Positions 9,503-17,858 of a DNA stretch of 64,000 bases are shown piece by piece. The DNA is taken from positions 40,381 to 104,380 of the forward strand of contig NZ_MLGE02000007.1 in assembly GCF_001792775.2 (NCBI RefSeq), written 5' to 3'. Made by a program: the position numbers and the translations under genes. The stretch comes from Staphylococcus pseudintermedius. GTDB taxonomy: Bacteria; Bacillota; Bacilli; Staphylococcales; Staphylococcaceae. Under the pieces are notes generated by a model, which ran no database searches, was not told the DNA's origin, and saw nothing but the letters and a program-made list of their open reading frames with translations. Numbering within the stretch: position 1 is the stretch's first letter; the number at the start of each line of letters is the position of its first letter.

Positions 9503-9543
9503 AATATAACTTATTCTTTACAATATGACAAGTATATTTGTCA
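9503..9543 (-). promoter_or_regulatory. Promoter and overlapping operator of the NatAB/YhaQP-like operon
   Basis: On the minus strand, -35 TTGTCA (9526-9531) and -10 TATATT (9503-9508) are separated by 17 bp. The -35 box is one arm of a perfect inverted repeat TGACAA-6-TTGTCA at 9526-9543. Further TGACR half-sites at 9546-9550, 9581-9595 and 9598-9603 lie upstream. This arrangement suggests a repressor that occludes the -35 box. Confidence 0.7.
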
Positions 9544-9675
9544 AAATGACGTATTTAAATTACAAAGTATCGATGTGACAAATGACGTAATAGAGATGTG
9601 ACATGAAAAATTCGATGTCTCAACCTTTTTTCTTTTATCAGCATACCTTCAATCATCATGACCTTTAACAATATA

Positions 9676-9718
9676 ATAAAAGACTTTTACAGCACCAACA
9701 CTGCAAAAGTCTTTATAC
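9676..9718 (-). terminator. Terminator downstream of the DUF805 gene
   Basis: AAAGACTTTTACAG and CTGCAAAAGTCTTT around 9678-9716 form a long stem with a short loop immediately after the minus-strand gene ending at 9727. Confidence 0.8.
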
Positions 9719-9726
9719 TCAGTTCG

Positions 9727-10413
9727 TTAATAAAGATATGGGTCATCTTTCTTTTCTGTTTCTTCAATATCACGCGGTTCACCTTGTCGCGTCATTGTGT
9801 CATTGCGATGACTTTGTTGATACGCCATGCTGCCAAGATTTCTATCATCACCTACATATTGACGACCATATTTCGGTGAAGGACCATATTGATTGTCTTG
9901 TTCTTTACTATCCAATAAACAAACAATAAACGTCACTAAGCTTAAAATGATACTGATCGCCATCAACGTGTATGCAATCCAGTTTGGAAGAAATGCAAAT
10001 TCACTAATAATACTCACATCAGTTCCTGTGGATGTGTTTTGGTACAACATCTCTTTTTGCGTGAAAGCACTAGCGATATTATAAATAATACCAACAATAA
10101 ACGATAAAATTGGAATCAACATCGAAAATCCGACGTCATGAAACCGTCTCACTGTTAATGCGAGATTCGGAATAATTGTTGCGAGTCCATATAGGCCAAT
10201 AGCGAGAAACAAAATGACTGCAACAATCCAACCTAAAACCGGAATAAACATTAAAACCACACCTAAAAATAACGCTGGTATCGTAATGATGAGATGCCAT
10301 AACATGACCCACCAATACTCACTCCGACGACTTCTCCCTTTAAAATTCACATAGTTTGTCCAATATAATTTAAATGCTTCAACAAATCCTACTTTAGGTG
10401 TCTCCAAATTCAT
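9727..10413 (-). CDS. DUF805 family membrane protein
   Basis: A 228-residue protein. The N-terminus FVEAFKLYWTNYVNFKGRSRRSEYWW is characteristic of DUF805; four membrane segments lie at about 30-60, 65-85, 105-125 and 150-170, followed by a charged cytoplasmic tail rich in R, D and E. Function is unknown. ATG 10413 sits only three bases after AAGGAGG, unusually close; a TTG two codons further on would have better spacing, but homologues begin with the same MN.. start. Single-gene unit. Confidence 0.8.
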   Translation of the reverse strand: MNLETPKVGFVEAFKLYWTNYVNFKGRSRRSEYWWVMLWHLIITIPALFLGVVLMFIPVLGWIVAVILFLAIGLYGLATIIPNLALTVRRFHDVGFSMLIPILSFIVGIIYNIASAFTQKEMLYQNTSTGTDVSIISEFAFLPNWIAYTLMAISIILSLVTFIVCLLDSKEQDNQYGPSPKYGRQYVGDDRNLGSMAYQQSHRNDTMTRQGEPRDIEETEKKDDPYLY

Positions 10414-10592
10414 TGACCTCCTTAAATAAGTTGTAGTTCTCTTCTAGTCTACCATACTCTACTTTTATTGCTATAGTATATTAATCATTTTTTATCATTT
10501 TATCCGCCAAGTTAAATCGTATGATCCGTTTGGAATGTTATAGCGATTTCCGGTAAAATAGCATCATATAATTAAATAAAATGGAGGCAACT

Positions 10593-11201
10593 ATGGATTT
10601 TATTCACCCACCGACAATTCAAACCGCTCAAAACTTACTTGGGGTTCAATTGATTTATGAAGCACCAGAAAGCACCTACAGTGGCTATATTGTTGAAACA
10701 GAAGCCTATTTAGGTTTTAAAGATCAAGCTGCACATGGCTATCAGGGACGTCGCACACCAAAAGTCGAATCACTTTATCAACAGGGCGGGACCATTTATG
10801 CACATGTCATGCACCGTCACTTGCTCATCAATTTTGTTACACAAGAACAAGGTATTCCAGAAGGCGTACTTATCCGTGCTATTCAACCTGAAGCAGGCAT
10901 TGAAATGATGCAACGTAATCGCGGTCGACAAGGCTACGCGTTAACGAATGGCCCAGGAAAGTTAACCGCTGCAATGCAAATTCCTCGTTCTATTGATGGC
11001 AGTCAATTGAATACGGGGCGTTTAAAGATTGATACGAAAAATAGAAAGTTTCCGCGAGAAATCGAAATTGGACCACGTATCGGCATTCCGAATAAAGGCG
11101 ATTGGACAGCCGCCCATTTACGTTATAGTGTTAAAGGGAACCCGTATGTATCACATCGACGAAAAAGTGAGATGTCGCCTATTGAAGAGACGTGGCGGTA
11201 A
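10593..11201 (+). CDS. DNA-3-methyladenine glycosylase
   Basis: Removes alkylated purines to start base excision repair; AAG/MPG family, monofunctional. [10 protein letters not shown] near residue 32 holds the catalytic glutamate, DQAAHGY follows, and [12 protein letters not shown] sequence ([12 protein letters not shown]) lies near residue 118. An in-frame ATG at 10581 exists, but GGAGG at 10583-10587 fits ATG 10593, giving 202 residues, the length of the S. aureus protein. Stands alone between a DUF805 gene and an NhaC antiporter. Confidence 0.93.
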   Translation: MDFIHPPTIQTAQNLLGVQLIYEAPESTYSGYIVETEAYLGFKDQAAHGYQGRRTPKVESLYQQGGTIYAHVMHRHLLINFVTQEQGIPEGVLIRAIQPEAGIEMMQRNRGRQGYALTNGPGKLTAAMQIPRSIDGSQLNTGRLKIDTKNRKFPREIEIGPRIGIPNKGDWTAAHLRYSVKGNPYVSHRRKSEMSPIEETWR

Positions 11202-11208
11202 AATTTAA

Positions 11209-11245
11209 AGAAGAGGCTAAGACACAAAATGTCCTAACCTCTTAC
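11209..11245. terminator. Terminator between the glycosylase and nhaC genes
   Basis: AGAGGCTAAGACA (11212-11224) pairs with TGTCCTAACCTCT (11230-11242) with two mismatches around a short loop, between convergent genes. Confidence 0.75.
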
Positions 11246-11281
11246 TATGCGCATCATTACAACGACACGACACCGTTATGC

Positions 11282-12616
11282 TTATTCATCAACAGCATTG
11301 TTCTTTTGTTTTCTAAACATACCAATATGAATTGAAATGACCGCACATAAAATTAAAATGAGTGGATAATACGAAAACTTCAATACTTCAAAATAAGAAA
11401 CATGGCCGAACTGTTCAGCCATTAACATCCCGCTGTCATGTGGCAACACCATCAATGCACTCGCAGCAAAAATGTCTAACAAGCTGGCCATTCTTTTCGG
11501 CGCAATTTTATACATTTGACCGAGTTCTTTAGCGATAGGTGCTGAAATAATAATTGCGACCACATTATGCACTAAAGCTGCAGACAATAGTCCCGATAAA
11601 AAGCTCATCGCATATTCAGCACTTTTCGGCCCATTTGCACGTTTTTTCATTGTTTCTACAATCCAGTCAATACCGCCATAGTATCGAATTAAAGCGACTA
11701 AACCTGAAATTAAGAAAGCGATAAGAAAAATGGAGAACGTGCCTTCCATTCCTTCCCCAATTTTAGAAGTCCACTCAAAGACCCCTATATTTCCTCGTGC
11801 GACACCAATAATGCCTGTTAAAACCGTCCCCGAAATGAGCACGAGCATGACATTCATTCCAGCAATAGCCGCAATGAGGACGAATAAATATGGAATCACA
11901 TCAATAAAATTAAAACTTAAATCACCTTTAATATGCCCTGTGCCACCAACAATAGCATAAATAATAAAAGTGATGATCGCTGCTGGCAGTGCGATAAGAA
12001 AATTCGCTTTAAACTTATCTTTCATCTTCGCACCTACACCTGTTGTTGCTGCAATTGTCGTATCAGAAATAATAGATAAGTTATCTCCGAAGTAAGCCCC
12101 TGCAATGACCGCCGCAGCCGCCGCAGCTACATTTAAGTCTGCCGCTTGAGCAACAGCAACCCCAATCGGAATAAAAGCGGCTTGTGTACCCGTTGATGTC
12201 CCTATTGATGTTGCGACGAAAGCACTCATCACAAAAATACCAGGGATCAACAAACTTGGCGGAATAATAGATAAGCCCAAGTTGACCATCGCCTCTTGAC
12301 CACCCATTGCTGACGCCGCGCTAGCAAAACCACCTGCTAATAGTAAAATCAGGCCAAGTTCTGCAATACCCGAAGAACCTGCATTTTCCGTAAATATTTT
12401 AACTTTTTGCGTGATGGGCGTTTTACGATCGTAGCACGTCCATGCAATGACAATCGCAATAAAAATCGCCACATGTCTCGGTAATAGTTGAAATGCATCT
12501 TTTGTGCCGAGCATTGTAAACACAAGCCCCACACCAATGTACAATACTAAAAAGATGACTAATGGTAATAACGCGAGTGCACCATATTGTTTTTGACTTC
12601 TTAATTCATTAGACAT
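11282..12616 (-). CDS. NhaC family Na+/H+ antiporter
   Basis: A 444-residue polytopic membrane protein with 11-12 hydrophobic segments. AGAYFGDNLSIISDTTI near residue 172 is the hallmark of NhaC-type antiporters, with polar residues in the ion path; GTSTGTQAAFIPIGV precedes it. It exchanges cytoplasmic sodium, or possibly a substrate pair such as malate/lactate as in B. subtilis MleN, for protons; the sequence alone does not decide. Start ATG 12616 follows GAGGAG. A strong promoter and a palindrome lie directly upstream. Confidence 0.85.
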   Translation of the reverse strand: MSNELRSQKQYGALALLPLVIFLVLYIGVGLVFTMLGTKDAFQLLPRHVAIFIAIVIAWTCYDRKTPITQKVKIFTENAGSSGIAELGLILLLAGGFASAASAMGGQEAMVNLGLSIIPPSLLIPGIFVMSAFVATSIGTSTGTQAAFIPIGVAVAQAADLNVAAAAAAVIAGAYFGDNLSIISDTTIAATTGVGAKMKDKFKANFLIALPAAIITFIIYAIVGGTGHIKGDLSFNFIDVIPYLFVLIAAIAGMNVMLVLISGTVLTGIIGVARGNIGVFEWTSKIGEGMEGTFSIFLIAFLISGLVALIRYYGGIDWIVETMKKRANGPKSAEYAMSFLSGLLSAALVHNVVAIIISAPIAKELGQMYKIAPKRMASLLDIFAASALMVLPHDSGMLMAEQFGHVSYFEVLKFSYYPLILILCAVISIHIGMFRKQKNNAVDE

Positions 12617-12637
12617 GTCTTTCTCCTCAATATCTTA

Positions 12638-12679
12638 TTATCATGATAAGGATTATACACTTTTATCTCACTTTGACAA
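12638..12679 (-). promoter_or_regulatory. nhaC promoter with palindromic operator at the transcription start
   Basis: On the minus strand, -35 TTGTCA (12674-12679) and a perfect -10 TATAAT (12652-12657) are 16 bp apart. The perfect 12-base palindrome TTATCATGATAA (12638-12649) lies three bases downstream of the -10, over the expected start point. Confidence 0.65.
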
Positions 12680-12787
12680 GTCTCGCGTATTATTTTTTTA
12701 TGAATAGATACGTTTTTTATGCATAGTCATCTGCTTTTTACTTTTATAAATCATCATATCGTTTCATCTTTTCCAATGTATGAACAG

Positions 12788-13603
12788 CTATTCATATGCT
12801 GAAAATGTCGCATCACCATAATTTGTAACTTTAATATCGACTTGATGCTCACCACGACCGACTTGATTATTGTTCAGTCCTTCAACACCATCTAAGTCGA
12901 CCGCTCCTTCATCCCCATCGATATGAAAGGCTGTATTCGAAAGTTGACCCTTATAATTGACATCCACAATACCATTATTAATCTCCCAAGACATCGGAAT
13001 ATCTAGTGAGACATCCTCTAAAGTAACATCACTAGCATCTACTTTAGCAGTCATTTTTTTAAAGTCAGTATGTTCCGTATATAAAGCACTGTCTTTCATA
13101 GCCGTAGCGAGTTGTTGAATATGACTGTCATCCATATACAAATCTGCTCTTGTTAAGTTCAAAGTTAAATGCGCTAGTTCAAACGCATCTACAGTCATAG
13201 TTGTATCTGTCCCATTTAACGCCACTTGATCCACTTGTGAACTAGGCAACGTAATGATGAGTTGCTTTCTATCTAAAGGACGAAGCGGATTGAGATGAAT
13301 CGAGATGGGTTGACGTCTCTCACTAGAAATGGAGACGTTCATTTGAGTCCCGTTTTTCTTAACTTTAAGGTGATCTTCATTTAAGATGTCACCTTTAATT
13401 TTCAATGTATCACCTTTGACAAATGTTACATCTCTACCTTTTATTTCTAGCGCTAACTTTTTTATGTCATCCGTCTTATAAGTTTTTTGTGTTATCTCAT
13501 GATCTCGTTGGTCATGAAAAAATGTGTAATAAACCGTGCCAGCAAGTCCAACTACAAACATCACACATCCGATTAAAAACACAATGAACAATGCACGTTT
13601 CAT
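12788..13603 (-). CDS. DUF4097-type membrane-anchored beta-repeat protein
   Basis: A 271-residue protein with one N-terminal membrane helix (residues 5-28) and an extracytoplasmic domain of repeating short beta segments (LALEIKGRDVTF, LTLNLTRADLYM, MTAKVDASDVTL, VDVNYKGQL), typical of DUF4097 putative adhesin/beta-solenoid domains. It is the last gene of a padR-DUF1700-DUF4097 operon, overlapping the DUF1700 gene by 4 bp. Such operons are thought to act in envelope stress sensing; the exact role is unknown. Confidence 0.8.
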   Translation of the reverse strand: MKRALFIVFLIGCVMFVVGLAGTVYYTFFHDQRDHEITQKTYKTDDIKKLALEIKGRDVTFVKGDTLKIKGDILNEDHLKVKKNGTQMNVSISSERRQPISIHLNPLRPLDRKQLIITLPSSQVDQVALNGTDTTMTVDAFELAHLTLNLTRADLYMDDSHIQQLATAMKDSALYTEHTDFKKMTAKVDASDVTLEDVSLDIPMSWEINNGIVDVNYKGQLSNTAFHIDGDEGAVDLDGVEGLNNNQVGRGEHQVDIKVTNYGDATFSAYE

Positions 13604-14163
13604 GCACTTACACCTCTTTTCACCAGTTTAACGTTCCATTTCAAATATTTTACAAATCCGATATAGCTCCATTTGAGGATAAAAAATAATAACACAATCA
13701 AGATGAGTCCCAATCCGAACCAACCCATCACCGCAAACACATCTTCAATGAGGATGACTTCTGATAAAACGTAATATTTAAACACTAAGGCGAATGGTGT
13801 CAGGAGAAATGCAATGCTCGTCAGGACGATACTGAAAAGGATACCGAGGGCAATCATCAATGGACCTGTAATTAATATAAAATTCAGTACACTGAGTCCT
13901 ATCACAGTGGCAAGGGCTTGTGTGATATTCGATGTTTTTTGACTCTCTTCAGCCTGGTTCACCGCACTTTCTGCATTGATAGCACGTGCCATCTCTTTCG
14001 GTGCACCTAACATCCCAATAATTTCTTGTTCAGATTTACCATCACGTAAGCCTTCAATAAAATGATTTTCATATTCAGCCACAATGTCACGTTTTTCTGA
14101 TTCTGGCATGCCCTTTAAGTATTGATAAAGGCTATTCAAGTATTCTGATTTCGTCATTCGCAT
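13600..14163 (-). CDS. DUF1700 (HAAS domain) membrane protein
   Basis: A 187-residue protein. The N-terminal 60 residues (YLNSLYQYLKGMPESEKR, then YENHFIEGL) form the helical HAAS signalling domain seen in DUF1700 proteins; three or four membrane segments follow from about residue 85. It overlaps padR by 10 bp and the DUF4097 gene by 4 bp, so the three are translationally coupled. It is probably a partner of the PadR regulator in an envelope-responsive system. Confidence 0.82.
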   Translation of the reverse strand: MRMTKSEYLNSLYQYLKGMPESEKRDIVAEYENHFIEGLRDGKSEQEIIGMLGAPKEMARAINAESAVNQAEESQKTSNITQALATVIGLSVLNFILITGPLMIALGILFSIVLTSIAFLLTPFALVFKYYVLSEVILIEDVFAVMGWFGLGLILIVLLFFILKWSYIGFVKYLKWNVKLVKRGVSA

Positions 14164-14474
14164 TCACTCTCCTCGATAAAAATTTTCACGATACTGACAA
14201 ATTCATGCCATTCTGATTTCAATTGTTGTAACCGCTGATTCCCTACACGTGTGAGTTCATAATATTTACGCGCAGGTCCTTCCATTGATGGTTCGTAATA
14301 GGTCGTCAAACAACTTTCTTTAACAAGTCGACGTAATAACGGATAAACCGTACCTTCAGCAATCATCATATGCTTAGAAATATTTTGTACGAGTGAGTAG
14401 CCATACTGTGGCTCCTTTTTAATAATCAACAGTACAATCATTTCTAATGCACCTTTTTTGAATTGGATGTTCAT
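14154..14474 (-). CDS. PadR family transcriptional regulator
   Basis: A 106-residue winged-helix protein of the short PadR type. KGALEMIVLLIIKKEPQYGY at the N-terminus, EGTVYPLLRRL in the recognition region and KYYELTRVG in the wing are diagnostic. First gene of the operon with DUF1700 and DUF4097 genes; ATG 14474 follows GGAGGTG. PadR proteins of this type usually repress their own operon, and a dyad lies 18-44 bp upstream of the start. Confidence 0.9.
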   Translation of the reverse strand: MNIQFKKGALEMIVLLIIKKEPQYGYSLVQNISKHMMIAEGTVYPLLRRLVKESCLTTYYEPSMEGPARKYYELTRVGNQRLQQLKSEWHEFVSIVKIFIEESECE

Positions 14475-14491
14475 TGTTGCACCTCCATCAA

Positions 14492-14517
14492 TACATTAAT
14501 CAGTACTAACCAATGTA
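14492..14517 (-). promoter_or_regulatory. Candidate PadR operator
   Basis: A 26-bp dyad with arms TACATT (14492-14497) and AATGTA (14512-14517) and a central AGTACT; 10 of 13 half-site positions are symmetric. The arms carry the ACAT/ATGT halves common to PadR-type operators, and it sits just upstream of padR. Confidence 0.6.
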
Positions 14518-14665
14518 TAATACTCAAATATAAAATACCAAACACTATTATACATTGCAAGGTACTGTGTAAAATTCATTTGAACGGCTATAGGTCTCTG
14601 CTCAAAACCAATAAAAAATGCGTACCAGGGGCTTTCATCACCTAGATACGCTTTCAAATGGTATT

Positions 14666-15451
14666 TTAAACTGTTTTGACATTGACCGGCTCATGTTCGC
14701 CATTCGCTCCAATATAATGTGCAATCGTTTCATCTTCTGTCTCTAAAAACAACGTGAAATGTTTCCCTTGTTGCTCTACTAAATGTGCCGGAATCACTAA
14801 ATGGTAACTGCTATCAATGTCCATTACCCCTTTAGCAAATGTGTCGTGTTCTTCGTTTTGCAATAAATAGCTGATTAATGGGGCCCCCTCGATATCTTGA
14901 ATTTGAATACGCACACTCATATCACCACGCGCATTTTGGCTCACATCGACAGAATAATCCACAATTCGATCGTTCGCCCTTTCGAGTACGTACATATCGT
15001 TAAACAGATTTTGTTGTGGGGACATCATCGTTTCTGTTGGCACCAGTTCAATGACATTCATTTCACCATGAACAGCATGTGTTATATCAAACTCGATATG
15101 CCCTTCATTGCCCTCTACCGTTCCAACATCACTTTGATTCAAATAAATCATAAAAGATTGCTGTACCCCTTCAATATTTAAATGATAATCTTTACTGTCA
15201 TCAAAATCTTCAATAATAAAAGAACGTACATAGTGCAAGTCCGACATTTCATTTTTATCCGTAAATGAATGTATGATGCCAGTTTCAGTTTCATAGTGCC
15301 ATTGTTGATTTAAAGGTATTACCGCATGACTTAAAAATTTGATATATGGTATCGCAAATACATGACGACTCATGTACGGAATATAACGCGTTCTTTTCGT
15401 TAATTGATATTGATTAATTCGCATCTCTATCTTTTTCAAATGCTGGTTCAT
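14666..15451 (-). CDS. GH2-like sugar-binding domain protein without catalytic domain
   Basis: A 261-residue cytoplasmic protein with no signal peptide. Residues about 75-135 (FMIYLNQSDVGTVEGNEGHI, FDITHAV, NVIELVPTE) resemble the N-terminal jelly-roll of family 2 glycoside hydrolases, and residues about 150-255 resemble the following beta-sandwich. The TIM-barrel catalytic domain is absent, and no remnant follows the stop at 14666. It is divergently transcribed from an AraC regulator with a cupin sensor, suggesting a shared carbohydrate-related job. I recognise the fold only by pattern. Confidence 0.5.
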   Translation of the reverse strand: MNQHLKKIEMRINQYQLTKRTRYIPYMSRHVFAIPYIKFLSHAVIPLNQQWHYETETGIIHSFTDKNEMSDLHYVRSFIIEDFDDSKDYHLNIEGVQQSFMIYLNQSDVGTVEGNEGHIEFDITHAVHGEMNVIELVPTETMMSPQQNLFNDMYVLERANDRIVDYSVDVSQNARGDMSVRIQIQDIEGAPLISYLLQNEEHDTFAKGVMDIDSSYHLVIPAHLVEQQGKHFTLFLETEDETIAHYIGANGEHEPVNVKTV

Positions 15452-15585
15452 CTCATCACCCCAGTGTTAAAATATATATTTTTTTGTGCTTTTAATTTAA
15501 CACTTTAGACTTAAAGAGAATATATACCAATCGTCACTGTATATGTTAAAATGTTTCCATATTTAAAGTTAAATGGGTGGGATAA

Positions 15586-16446
15586 ATGCAATTACTCTGG
15601 AAGATGTTTAAAAAGAATCAATTTGAAGCCAATATTGATGAATGTGGCATTGAAATCGGAACACCACATGGGGGTTATCAATATGAGGTGACCAAACCAG
15701 CAGTGCTCCATATTGTCATGTCTGGAACGGGTACGCTCACATACAATCAAAAGAAGTATACATTGAAACCGGGTGATCTCTTCTTACTTTGTCGTGGCAT
15801 GAACGTCCACTATGAATCCACTTTGGACGAGCCGTGGACATATTATTGGGTAGGTTTTAGCGGAAAACTCGTTTTTGATTATTTAAACCGTACATCTTTA
15901 TATGAAACACGCGTCATTCAAAATCAACCAACGAACACCATTCGCCAAATCATATATCGGATGTGTCAGCGTTCTATTGAATACGCCACAGAAAACTCTG
16001 ATGATATTCAACATATGCGCGATTTATACGAACTCCTATATGAACTGCATCAACATTTTCCCAAACCGTTTCATGTCGTTAAAAATGAAAGATATTCTAA
16101 CGTTAGAGAAGCGATTCGTTATATTAATGACAATTATATGCATGCGATTTCGATTAATGATGTCGCCAAGCACGTCAATGTCAGCCGTAGTTACCTATAT
16201 AAAATGTTTAAAAAGCACATCGATCAATCCCCGCAACATTATTTAATTCATATTCGGATGTATCACGCATCACAATTATTCAAGGAAACAGATTTGCAAA
16301 GTCAAGAAATTGCAGATCGTGTAGGATATAAAGATCCATTACTATTTTCGAGAGCATTTAAAAAACATTTTGGTGTCACGGCGACCCAATATCGGGAAGA
16401 ACAGCAGTTAAGAATTGAAAGTACATTGGACAATCAAAAACGGTGA
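15586..16446 (+). CDS. AraC family transcriptional regulator with N-terminal cupin sensor
   Basis: A 286-residue protein. Residues 20-110 form a cupin ligand-binding domain (LHIVMSGTGTL, LKPGDLFLL), and residues about 178-275 hold two helix-turn-helix motifs (INDVAKHVNVSRSYLYKMFK and SQEIADRVGYKDPLLFSRAFK). This architecture matches MsmR/RafR-type sugar-responsive activators. It is divergent from the GH2-like gene across 134 bp, so that gene is the likely target. GGGTGGG precedes ATG 15586. Confidence 0.85.
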   Translation: MQLLWKMFKKNQFEANIDECGIEIGTPHGGYQYEVTKPAVLHIVMSGTGTLTYNQKKYTLKPGDLFLLCRGMNVHYESTLDEPWTYYWVGFSGKLVFDYLNRTSLYETRVIQNQPTNTIRQIIYRMCQRSIEYATENSDDIQHMRDLYELLYELHQHFPKPFHVVKNERYSNVREAIRYINDNYMHAISINDVAKHVNVSRSYLYKMFKKHIDQSPQHYLIHIRMYHASQLFKETDLQSQEIADRVGYKDPLLFSRAFKKHFGVTATQYREEQQLRIESTLDNQKR

Positions 16447-16551
16447 TACAACCCAATGATCAACTACTCACTATTTAAAGGTATATATCTACTCACTTCG
16501 AACAATCATACTCGATTTGATTTTTATATAGATTTTTGCCTTTAAAAAAAG

Positions 16552-16557
16552 TATAAT
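16552..16557 (+). promoter_or_regulatory. Candidate -10 box of the gltS promoter
   Basis: A perfect TATAAT lies 61 bp upstream of the gltS start in an A/T-rich context; no good -35 box is seen at 16-18 bp, so the promoter assignment rests on the -10 alone. Confidence 0.4.
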
Positions 16558-16617
16558 AGTTTAGTATGGGATTGAAAGCCCTTTCTATTTTACTAACTCA
16601 AAGGGGGGAGTGTAACA

Positions 16618-17829
16618 ATGTTAGAGCTTAACAGTATTACAACATTGTTTCTTGCCTGTCTATTATTAATTGTGGGGCAAGCTATTGTGAATAAAGTAGA
16701 AATATTTAATCGACTCAGCATTCCATCTCCCGTCATAGGTGGACTCATCTTTGCGATTATCTCTGCAATATTAACTTCTACCGGGGTATTACACATCAAA
16801 ATCGATGGCAAATTTTTCCAAGACTTTTTTATGTTAGCCTTTTTCACAACAATTGGATTAGGGGCGTCATTTAAATTATTAAAACTCGGTGGCAAAGTGT
16901 TAATTGTCTACTGGGTTCTCTGTGGTGTATTAGCGACCTTCCAAAACGTCATTGGTGTGTCCATGGCAAAAGTGTTGAACATTGATCCGCTATTAGGTTT
17001 AACAGCGGGTGCGATGTCAATGGAAGGTGGACACGGGAATGCAGCAGCGTATGGTCAAACGATTCAAAATTATGGTATTGACTCAGCTGTGACAGCCGCA
17101 CTTGCAGCGGCAACGTTAGGTCTTGTAGCGGGCGGCCTATTAGGTGGACCAGTCGTACGTTACTTAATTAAAAAACATGACTTAACACCTAGTAATACAG
17201 AAACGATTCAAAAAGACTATTCAAATGTAGAATTAAACCGTCGTCTTCATAAAAACTTTACTGTGAATGAAGTATTCTTTATTCAAGCAACAGTCATATT
17301 ATTCTGTATGGGACTTGGGACATATTTAGGTCAATTATTCAGTGACTGGTCAGGAATCAATATTCCATTATATGTTGCTTCAATGTTTATTGCAGTAATT
17401 ATTCGTAACATTTCGGAATTTGCAAATCTAAACTTAATCGACTTAAAACTCACAAATCAAATTGGCGACATTTCATTAAGTATTTTCTTATCAATTGCGT
17501 TAATGAGTATTAAGTTAACAGAAGTATACAACTTAGCATTACCACTGATTGTTATCGTTATATGCCAAATTATTTTCGTCGCACTATTCTCTATTTTCAT
17601 CGTCTTCCGCTTGCTCGGTAAAAACTATGATGCAGCCGTGATGATTGGTGGTTTCATCGGACACGGGCTTGGCGCGACACCGAATGCAATGGCCAATTTA
17701 GATGCCATTACGAAAAAGTTTGGTAATTCACCACGTGCCTATTTGGTCGTTCCAATTGTTGGCGCATTTTTAGTTGATTTACTCGGAGTACCGATTATTA
17801 CGACATTTATTAACATCTTCAAACCATAA
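16618..17829 (+). CDS. gltS: Sodium/glutamate symporter
   Basis: A 403-residue membrane protein of the ESS family, importing glutamate with sodium. Two inverted repeats are visible, each with a glycine-rich pore segment: GAMSMEGGHGNAAAYG near residue 135 and GGFIGHGLGATPNAMANL near residue 344. Start ATG 16618 follows the strong GGGGGGAG. It is a single-gene unit between an AraC regulator and the convergent metallochaperone gene, closed by a perfect bidirectional terminator. Confidence 0.93.
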   Translation: MLELNSITTLFLACLLLIVGQAIVNKVEIFNRLSIPSPVIGGLIFAIISAILTSTGVLHIKIDGKFFQDFFMLAFFTTIGLGASFKLLKLGGKVLIVYWVLCGVLATFQNVIGVSMAKVLNIDPLLGLTAGAMSMEGGHGNAAAYGQTIQNYGIDSAVTAALAAATLGLVAGGLLGGPVVRYLIKKHDLTPSNTETIQKDYSNVELNRRLHKNFTVNEVFFIQATVILFCMGLGTYLGQLFSDWSGINIPLYVASMFIAVIIRNISEFANLNLIDLKLTNQIGDISLSIFLSIALMSIKLTEVYNLALPLIVIVICQIIFVALFSIFIVFRLLGKNYDAAVMIGGFIGHGLGATPNAMANLDAITKKFGNSPRAYLVVPIVGAFLVDLLGVPIITTFINIFKP

Positions 17830-17858
17830 AAAAAGAGGTGCGTACACCTCTTTTTTTA
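17827..17858. terminator. Perfect bidirectional terminator between gltS and the metallochaperone gene
   Basis: AAAAAAAGAGGTG and CACCTCTTTTTTT flank a four-base CGTA loop, giving a perfect stem with A-run and T-run tails on both strands between two convergent genes. Confidence 0.95.

Noticed and set aside
16572..16586. cre-like TTGAAAGCCCTTTCT upstream of gltS
   Set aside because: It matches most positions but has CC where the central CG of cre is essential.
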